Positions 58,595 through 64,000 of a stretch of 64,000 bases of DNA are shown piece after piece (within the stretch, counting starts at the first letter, position 1; each line of letters begins with the position of its first letter). The notes beneath the pieces are model-generated. The model made no database searches. It was not told the origin of the DNA and worked only from the letters and a program-made list of their open reading frames with translations. Made by a program: the position numbers and the translations under genes. The stretch comes from Sphaerisporangium krabiense (GTDB lineage Bacteria > Actinomycetota > Actinomycetes > Streptosporangiales > Streptosporangiaceae): the NCBI RefSeq assembly GCF_014200435.1, contig NZ_JACHBR010000002.1, positions 1,185,001 through 1,249,000 of the forward strand, in the 5' to 3' direction.

Positions 58595-59041
58595 TCAGTC
58601 GGAGCTGCCATAGACGGTCAGGTGTCCGTTGACCGAGCGGGTGCCGCTGGCCATCGTCGCGGTGACCACGAACGTGTACGTGCCCACCGGCGTGGTGAGC
58701 GCGGGCTTGAACGTGAGCGTGGCCCCCGTGGGGTCGTAAACGATCGTCACGGCTAGGCCCGGGGGGAGAGGGCCGACCGCCAGGGCGAAGGCGGAGGGGT
58801 TGCCGGACAGCAGGACGAGGCGGACCTTGTACTCCACGCTCCCGCCGAGTGTGACCATCTGGTGAGCCGGGTCGATGGTGAGGGCGTAGTCGTCGGCGGC
58901 CACGGCGGCGACGTTGCGAACTTCCGTGGCGGCCTGCCCTGCCGGTGCCCCGGCGGGCGTGAAGGTGGTGCCCAGAAGCGCGAGCATCAGCCCCCCGAGC
59001 ACGCCGAACCGGATGGCATTCCTCGGTGTGTTCGCGAGCAT
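58595..59041 (-). CDS. Secreted protein of unknown function, copy 1
   Basis: A 148-residue protein. It has a Sec-type signal (NAIRFGVLGGLMLALLGTTF, then TPAGAPAGQA) and an Ig-like beta-rich mature part (DYALTIDPAHQMVTLGG, YKVRLVLLSGNPSAFAL, TTPVGTYTFVVTATMASGTR). It is a clear paralogue of the protein encoded at 62452-62922. The ATG corresponds exactly to the GTG of that copy, after a shared GATCGGAGA. Its role is unknown; secreted Ig-like domains commonly bind surfaces or polymers. The promoter is clear (TTGACT-17-TAATAT). Confidence 0.8.
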   Translation of the reverse strand: MLANTPRNAIRFGVLGGLMLALLGTTFTPAGAPAGQAATEVRNVAAVAADDYALTIDPAHQMVTLGGSVEYKVRLVLLSGNPSAFALAVGPLPPGLAVTIVYDPTGATLTFKPALTTPVGTYTFVVTATMASGTRSVNGHLTVYGSSD

Positions 59042-59094
59042 GCGACTCTCCGATCGGCCGACTGGGAAACGGGAGTTCGGCGCGTGACCGGCCC

Positions 59095-59123
59095 ATATTA
59101 GAATCGGATATCAGGCGAGTCAA
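59095..59123 (-). promoter_or_regulatory. Promoter of secreted protein copy 1
   Basis: Read on the minus strand: TTGACT, 17-nt spacer, TAATAT, close to the sigma-70 consensus. The spacer CGCCTGATATCCGATTC is identical in the second copy. Confidence 0.8.
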
Positions 59124-59332
59124 GCAACGCTTGTTATGAGCCGCCTTTAATGCCCGTCAGGCGAATCCGTATATCCGGCACCGCCTGGTCGGTTCCGGTC
59201 ACCGGGCCGTCGATCGGACGGCCAGGTTTCTTTGAGAAGCGAGGTGAGCCGGCGCCTATTCGACTTTCGCCGCCGAACGGGTTTCCCTAGGTGTAACTTT
59301 CGGTGGTATATGGCCGAGGGTTTCGACTGGAA

Positions 59333-60448
59333 TCAGTCGAACAGTATTGTCACGTCCAAGCCGCCCCCGGGGCGTGGGTGGGCCGTCAGCTGCGCGCCGT
59401 GTGCTTCGGCGACGGCCTGCACGATGGCCAGGCCGAGTCCGTGGCCGTCGACGGTATGGGTTCGCTGGGTACCGAGTCGCTGGAACGGTTGGAAAAGCCG
59501 TCGTAGGTCCTGCGATCGGATGGCCGGGCCGGTGTTGCCGACCGAGAGGCGGGCGCGACCATTCGTGAGTTCGATGGCGATGGTGACATGTCCGCCGGGA
59601 ACGTTGTGGTGGAGCGCGTTGTCGACCAGGTTGCCGATCATGCTGGTGATCAGGTCGGGGTCACCGCTGATCGGTGCTGGGGCCAGCGATGCCTCGACCG
59701 TGATGGTCCGCCGGGTGGCCTCCGCGCGGCGCGACAGCATCACCCCCTTGGTGACATCGGTCAGGTCGACCACTTCCCGGTGCTCCAGGCCCTTCTGTCC
59801 TTCTGCCAGCGTGAGCAGGGCGTCGATCAAACGTTGCTGCCGTTCTCCGAGATCGAGTGCTTCCTCGCACGCGGCTCGCAGGCTGGCCTCGCTCGCGCCG
59901 GGGTCGGCGAGCGCGACCTGGAGGACGGCGCGCTGACCGGCCAGCGGGGTGCGCAGCTCATGTGACGCGTTGGCCACGAAGTGGCGCTGCGCCGCGAACG
60001 AGGAGTCCAGCCGCTCGAACAGGTCGTCGAGGGTGCGCCCCAGCCTGGTCAGCTCGTCGTCCGGGCCGCGCAGGCCGAGCCGCCGGTTGAGGTTGGTGGC
60101 CGAGATCTCCTGGGCGGTCACGGTCATGGCGCGCAGCGGGCGCAGGAAGCGCCCGGCCAGCCACCACGCGATCAGCACGGTGAGGACCACGACGGTGATC
60201 GCGATGATCGTGAGCGCGGCATCGATTTGCTGCGGGGTCGTTTCGGGCGGAGGGGCGGTGTCCCCGGCCCGGAGGCGGATCCGGTCCCTCCCGAAGAGGA
60301 AGCCGGCGAACAGCAGCATCGGGACGACGACGGCCAGGACCAGGCCGGCGTACAGCGTGGTGAGCTGCGCGCGCAGGGACGGCCGGCGCGGGTGGTGCCG
60401 GGTGCGGCCGGCACGGCCGGTCACCGTTGGGGCCAAGGCGGGACTCAT
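59333..60448 (-). CDS. Sensor histidine kinase
   Basis: A 371-residue membrane kinase with two membrane segments (LYAGLVLAVVVPMLLFAGFL and LTIIAITVVVLTVLIAWWLA), a short extracytoplasmic loop and a HAMP domain. The phospho-acceptor H box is FVANASHELRTPLAGQ, the N box NLVDNALHH and the G box GHGLGLAIVQ. The ligand is unknown. Its ATG overlaps the stop of the response regulator gene (ATGA), so the two form one operon. It resembles OmpR-family partner kinases of actinomycetes. Confidence 0.93.
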   Translation of the reverse strand: MSPALAPTVTGRAGRTRHHPRRPSLRAQLTTLYAGLVLAVVVPMLLFAGFLFGRDRIRLRAGDTAPPPETTPQQIDAALTIIAITVVVLTVLIAWWLAGRFLRPLRAMTVTAQEISATNLNRRLGLRGPDDELTRLGRTLDDLFERLDSSFAAQRHFVANASHELRTPLAGQRAVLQVALADPGASEASLRAACEEALDLGERQQRLIDALLTLAEGQKGLEHREVVDLTDVTKGVMLSRRAEATRRTITVEASLAPAPISGDPDLITSMIGNLVDNALHHNVPGGHVTIAIELTNGRARLSVGNTGPAIRSQDLRRLFQPFQRLGTQRTHTVDGHGLGLAIVQAVAEAHGAQLTAHPRPGGGLDVTILFD

Positions 60449-61110
60449 CGCGGGACTCCGATCCGGTAGCCGCCCTCACGGATGGTCTCGATCACCGGCG
60501 GTTCGCCGAGTTTGGCCCGCAACCGGCGCACCGTCGTCTTGACGGCCGTGGTGAACGGGTCGGCGGCTTCGTCCCAGACCCGTTCCAGCAACTCCTCCGG
60601 CGACATGACCCGGTCACCGGCGGCGAGCAGGCATTCCAGCAGGGCGAACTCCTTCGGGGTGAGCTCCAAACGCCGTCCGCCGCGAAAGGCCACGCGCCGG
60701 CTCGGGTCCAGGGTCAGATCTTCCGCCCGGAGGATCGGAGGCACCGCGGGCGCCGAGCGGCGCCCCAGCGCGCGCACGCGGGCCACGAGTTCGGTGAAGT
60801 CGAACGGTTTGGGCAGGTAGTCGTCGGCGCCCAACTCCAGGCCCTCGACCCTGTCTCGCACGGCGCCCGCGGCGGTGAGCATGAGCACCCGCGACCCGGT
60901 GCCACCGGCGGCGATGTCACGGCATACGTCGTCGCCGGGTGTGCCGGGCAGGTCGCGGTCCAGCACCACCACGTCGTATCGGGTCTCGGCCAGGTGGGCC
61001 AGGGCGTCGTCGCCGTTGAGAACGATGTCCACCGCCATGCCCTCGCGGCGCAACCCGGTCCCGATCGTCCTGGCCAGAACCTCGAAGTCTTCGACGACCA
61101 GAACTCGCAC
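60445..61110 (-). CDS. OmpR-family response regulator
   Basis: A 221-residue regulator. The receiver domain begins VRVLVVEDFEVLARTI and has the phosphorylated Asp51 in VVVLDRDLPG, then ADDYLPKPFDF. The winged-helix output domain contains LELTPKEFALLECLLAAGD and VKTTVRRLRAKLGEPPVI. GTG start with GGAGG upstream. First gene of the regulator-kinase operon and divergent from the Tat-exported protein gene, across a large palindrome that may be its binding site. Confidence 0.93.
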   Translation of the reverse strand: MRVLVVEDFEVLARTIGTGLRREGMAVDIVLNGDDALAHLAETRYDVVVLDRDLPGTPGDDVCRDIAAGGTGSRVLMLTAAGAVRDRVEGLELGADDYLPKPFDFTELVARVRALGRRSAPAVPPILRAEDLTLDPSRRVAFRGGRRLELTPKEFALLECLLAAGDRVMSPEELLERVWDEAADPFTTAVKTTVRRLRAKLGEPPVIETIREGGYRIGVPR

Positions 61111-61182
61111 GACCGTCCTCCTTCTCGTTGGTGGTGCCGCGTCGGCTGGGCACGACCGCACTGCTCACGATGCCAGGGATCC

Positions 61183-61223
61183 GGTGTCGGCCGGGTGTCA
61201 GCCGCTGACACCCGGCCGACACC
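61183..61223. promoter_or_regulatory. Perfect 19-bp inverted repeat between divergent genes
   Basis: GGTGTCGGCCGGGTGTCAG and its exact reverse complement are separated by CCG. Each arm contains GGTGTC-like pieces twice, so a response regulator could bind in tandem. It lies 73 bp before the response regulator gene and 103 bp before the Tat protein gene, so an operator is more likely than a terminator. Confidence 0.7.
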
Positions 61224-61325
61224 GCCCGTGCCGTACAACCATCCCGGAACGGTGTCCGCGAGAGGCGCGACCCGTGAGCACGGTGTCCGCCCCACGAGCG
61301 AAATTCCCTTCGGAAAGGACCAGAC

Positions 61326-62417
61326 GTGAAAGTCTCACGGTTGACGCGGCGGAGGTTCCTCGCCGTCACCGGTGCCGGTACGGCAACCGGCGCACTGCTG
61401 ACGGCCGTCTCGGCGGGCAGCGCTGGCGGGCAGCTGACGAGCAGCTCGACGGACAGGGCCGGGGTGGCCACACGCGACCTCACCCAGGCGGTGCTCTCGG
61501 CCTTCGAGGGCCATCGGCTCGTCGCGATCGGTGAGTCACACGGCCAGCAGGAACACGGTGACGCGCAGCAGATGCTGCTCGCGGATCCGAGGTTGCCGCA
61601 GGTGGTCGACGACATCGTCGTCGAGTTCGGCAACGCGCTGTACCAGCCGATCGTCGACCGGTTCGTCGCCGGTGCGGCTGTCGACGACCAAGTGTTGCGG
61701 CAGGTCTGGCGGAACACCACGCAGTCGCCCGGGGCCACCGGCGACCAGCCGATCCGTGAACAGTTCTTCCGGACGGTCCGCGCCGTCAACTGGACGCTGC
61801 CCGCGGAGCGAAGGATCCGGGTGCTGCTCGGGGATCCGCCGATCGACTGGTCCCACATCACCGCCCAAGCCCAAGTGGATGCCCTTCTCGACCAACGCGA
61901 CGCCCACATGGCGTCGGTGGTGAAACGGGAAGTGCTCGCCAAGAAACGCCGGGCACTGATCTTCTACGGCAGCGGGCACGTGATGCACTCGCCGGAGCCG
62001 GGACAGAACGTCGGCCACGGAGTCCCGCTGATCGAGGAACAGAGCGGCCAGCACGTCTACGTGATCGTGGCCGGTAGCCATCCCCGCTTGGTGACCTGTC
62101 CACGGCGCACCGTGATCCCGTGCTCAGGCAACTGGCTGGAATCCACCGACGCGGGACCGTTCATGGACGCGCCGCGGCTGTGCGGCGTCCCCTTGGGAAA
62201 GCTGGCCGACGCCGTGCTGTACCTGGGGCAACCGGCGGACCTGACACAGTCGCAGTGGGACCCCGCGATCTTCCACGACCCGGTGTACTGGGCGGAACTC
62301 CAGAGGCGCAACGCGATCAACGGGAACCTCATCGACCTGGAACAGTACCGGCGGCAGCAGCCGATCACCCTGCCCACGCCACCTCCCGTGAGCTGCGCCG
62401 CCGGTCGCGGCGACTGA
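61326..62417 (+). CDS. Tat-exported erythromycin esterase/ChaN-like protein
   Basis: A 363-residue exported protein. The N-terminus has a Tat signal (LTRRRFLAVTGAGTATGALL). The mature part shows GESHG at residues 69-73, VEFGNALYQPIVDRF and a late FYGSGHVMHS, reminiscent of the EreA/ChaN-like TIKI superfamily with catalytic His and Glu. The substrate is unknown. Since it is secreted, a role against a compound outside the cell is possible (inference). It is divergent from the response regulator gene and likely under the same palindrome. Confidence 0.8.
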   Translation: MKVSRLTRRRFLAVTGAGTATGALLTAVSAGSAGGQLTSSSTDRAGVATRDLTQAVLSAFEGHRLVAIGESHGQQEHGDAQQMLLADPRLPQVVDDIVVEFGNALYQPIVDRFVAGAAVDDQVLRQVWRNTTQSPGATGDQPIREQFFRTVRAVNWTLPAERRIRVLLGDPPIDWSHITAQAQVDALLDQRDAHMASVVKREVLAKKRRALIFYGSGHVMHSPEPGQNVGHGVPLIEEQSGQHVYVIVAGSHPRLVTCPRRTVIPCSGNWLESTDAGPFMDAPRLCGVPLGKLADAVLYLGQPADLTQSQWDPAIFHDPVYWAELQRRNAINGNLIDLEQYRRQQPITLPTPPPVSCAAGRGD

Positions 62418-62451
62418 CGGGGAAAAGCACGGATTCACCCCAGGGTTTGGC

Positions 62452-62922
62452 CTACTCGGGGCCGATCACGGTCAGCTGGCCGAAGGCTGAGCGGGTGAGC
62501 ATGCCCATTGTGGCGGTGACCACGAAGGAGTACGTGCCGGCCGGAGTGGTGGGGGCGGTCATGAGGGTGAGCGTCGAACTGGAGCCCGGGGGGACCGGGT
62601 TGGGGTTGAACGTGTGGATGACCGAGGCGGGAAGCTGGTTGACCACCACGGCGAAGGGTGCGGGGTTGCCGGACAGCATCACCAGGGCGACGGTGTACTG
62701 CACGTTTCCCCCGGCCACGACCGTACGGCTGAGCGGGTTGATCGTGAGGTAGTAGTCGTCGGCCTGCCTGGCGCCTTCCACGGCGGCGGCGACCTGGCGA
62801 GTCTCCACGGGCGCCTGCCCGGCCGGCGCCCCGGCGGGAGGAAAGGCGGTGCCCAGAAGCGCGAGCACCAACCCGCCGAGCACGCCGAATCGGAGTGCGT
62901 TCATCTGTGTGTTCGCCGGCAC
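62452..62922 (-). CDS. Secreted protein of unknown function, copy 2
   Basis: A 156-residue secreted protein, paralogous to the one at 58595-59041. The signal peptide is NALRFGVLGGLVLALLGTAF, then PPAGAPAGQA. The mature part shows DDYYLTINPLSRTVVAGGN, YTVALVMLSGNPAPFAV and TTPAGTYSFVVTATMGMLTR. The GTG start corresponds to the ATG of copy 1 and has GGAG upstream. It converges on the Tat protein gene. Function unknown. Confidence 0.8.
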   Translation of the reverse strand: MPANTQMNALRFGVLGGLVLALLGTAFPPAGAPAGQAPVETRQVAAAVEGARQADDYYLTINPLSRTVVAGGNVQYTVALVMLSGNPAPFAVVVNQLPASVIHTFNPNPVPPGSSSTLTLMTAPTTPAGTYSFVVTATMGMLTRSAFGQLTVIGPE

Positions 62923-62974
62923 GCATATCTCCGATCGACCGGACCGTGACACGGAATTCGCTGTGCAACGGCCC

Positions 62975-63003
62975 AGATTAGAATCGGATATCAGGCGAGT
63001 CAA
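62975..63003 (-). promoter_or_regulatory. Promoter of secreted protein copy 2
   Basis: On the minus strand TTGACT, 17-nt spacer, TAATCT. All 23 bases of -35 and spacer are identical to copy 1, and similarity continues upstream for at least another 100 bp. Confidence 0.8.
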
Positions 63004-63197
63004 GATGAACTCTTTACGAGCCGCTGCTAATGCCGTTCAAGAGAATCCGTATATCCGGTGCCGCCTTGTCCGTCCGGTCGGCCGGGCCACCAGGCCGTCA
63101 ATTGGCTGGCCGGCCTCTATCGGAAGGCGCAATTGCGGCGGCGCAATCGCATTTCCCGTCTGCGCCGCCGAACGCGTTTCCCTTCCGCGTGGGAGGG

Positions 63198-64000
63198 TTA
63201 CGACAGCAGGCCGTCATAGGCGGCGAAGAGGAGGCCGAGGGCGCGGTCGTCGCCGAGGGTGCCGTTGTCGAGCATCTGGTTCATCGCGTACGCGAACGTG
63301 AGGCGGTTGTCGAGGTCGATCACGACCAGGGAGCCGCCGAGGCCGCCCCAGAAGCAGGTGCGCCCGCCGGTCGGCCCGGCCATGATGGCGTACCCCAGGC
63401 CGTACCGCATCGTCGCGCCCAGATAGCGGTCCGTGCCGTGGAACTGCTCCTCCAGGGCGCGGGCGCAGCCCTCGGGCGACATCAGCCGCACGCCGTTCAC
63501 CGTGCCCCCGCAGGCCAGCACCGACTGGACGGCCGCGATCGAGCGGGCGTTGCCGTGCCCGTTGCCCGCGGGGATCTCGGCGCGCCGCCACCCGGTCGTG
63601 TTGGCGTCGGAGAAGTCGATCACAGGCGTGAAGGGGATGTCCGGCTGGGGCATGGCCGCGTCGCTCCGGACGGGCGGAGGGATGACCGGGGCGACGCGGT
63701 GGTCGTGCTCGGCGGGCAGGCCGATGTGGAAGTCGGCGCCGAGCGGCCCGGTGACCTCCTCGGCGAGGAAGGCGCCCACGCTCAGGCCCGTGACCCTGCG
63801 GATGACCTCGCCGACCAGGAACCCCTGGGTGACGACGTGGTACCCCGCGTCCGTGCCCGGCTCCCACAGGGGCGGCTGCGCGGCCAGCCGCGCGGTGGCG
63901 GCGGGCCGGTCGTACAGGTCCTCGACGGTCATCGGCGAGGTCCAGGTGGGCAGCCCCGCGGTGTGGGAGAGCAGGTGGCGCACGAGCACGCCATCCTTGC
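63198..64000 (-). CDS. Beta-lactamase-fold serine hydrolase (partial, 5' end outside window)
   Basis: The C-terminal 267 or so residues of a class C beta-lactamase/esterase family protein. Visible are VRHLLSHTAGLP, the YHVVTQG element in the place of the usual Y-x-N, GLGYAIMAG and CFWGGLGGSLVVIDLDN near the end (HxG-like region replaced by WGGLGG). The nucleophile SxxK lies before the window edge, so start and export signal cannot be judged. Likely an esterase or peptidase of unknown substrate. It is preceded by the duplicated DNA upstream of secreted copy 2. Confidence 0.88.
   Translation of the reverse strand, partial: KDGVLVRHLLSHTAGLPTWTSPMTVEDLYDRPAATARLAAQPPLWEPGTDAGYHVVTQGFLVGEVIRRVTGLSVGAFLAEEVTGPLGADFHIGLPAEHDHRVAPVIPPPVRSDAAMPQPDIPFTPVIDFSDANTTGWRRAEIPAGNGHGNARSIAAVQSVLACGGTVNGVRLMSPEGCARALEEQFHGTDRYLGATMRYGLGYAIMAGPTGGRTCFWGGLGGSLVVIDLDNRLTFAYAMNQMLDNGTLGDDRALGLLFAAYDGLLS

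Overview
The window is high-GC DNA from a filamentous-type actinobacterium. WhiA, RbpA, SteA/SteB, TlyA, a PafBC-type promoter motif, frequent GTG starts and many Tat signals all point there. The gene complement fits Streptosporangiales or a close relative (inference; the exact genus cannot be read from here). It opens inside a ribosomal RNA operon: the 3' half of 23S rRNA, then 5S rRNA and a strong terminator. About 1.7 kb of repeat-rich non-coding DNA follows.

From 3.4 to 23.4 kb the genes are mostly core or conserved. They are a very long RG/DR-rich disordered protein with a TPR-like region, a metallo-beta-lactamase-fold hydrolase, an SSB-like protein, DUF1015, a TPR protein, a HAD-IIA phosphatase and an SCP2 protein. 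Next come a small conserved ORF with tlyA, nadK and recN, then steA-steB, and a tightly coupled trio (GT4-type phosphotransferase-like, MurJ-like flippase, glycosyltransferase) that suggests export of a lipid-linked glycan. From 23.5 to 44.3 kb there is a yybP-ykoY manganese riboswitch ahead of a TerC protein, psd-pssA for phosphatidylethanolamine, uvrA, a Rieske lipoprotein, uvrC-rapZ-yvcK-whiA, gap-pgk-tpiA-secG-rbpA, an amidohydrolase, an ACT-GNAT acetyltransferase and a stand-alone Clp N-domain protein. uvrA and uvrC carry the same TGTCGG-N10-TANNNT promoter motif, which suggests a shared DNA-damage response.

From 44.4 to 58.5 kb the content is accessory. A molybdopterin oxidoreductase converges on a six-gene, fully overlapping minus-strand operon. 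This operon encodes a dynamin-like GTPase (SrfC-like), a giant Hsp70/actin-fold ATPase (SrfB-like), an unknown protein with a possible GrpE-like tail, two small P-loop GTPase-like proteins and another unknown. An anti-sigma-type ATPase and a zinc-ribbon XRE regulator lie next to it. This operon is the best candidate for a poorly described system.

From 58.6 to 63.2 kb two paralogous secreted proteins, with near-identical promoters and duplicated upstream DNA, bracket a response regulator/histidine kinase pair and a divergent Tat-exported esterase-like protein. A perfect 19-bp inverted repeat lies between the last two units. The window ends inside a beta-lactamase-fold serine hydrolase gene. 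Several short tandem duplications sit in the gene junctions (HAD leader, HAD/SCP2, tlyA/nadK, nadK/recN).
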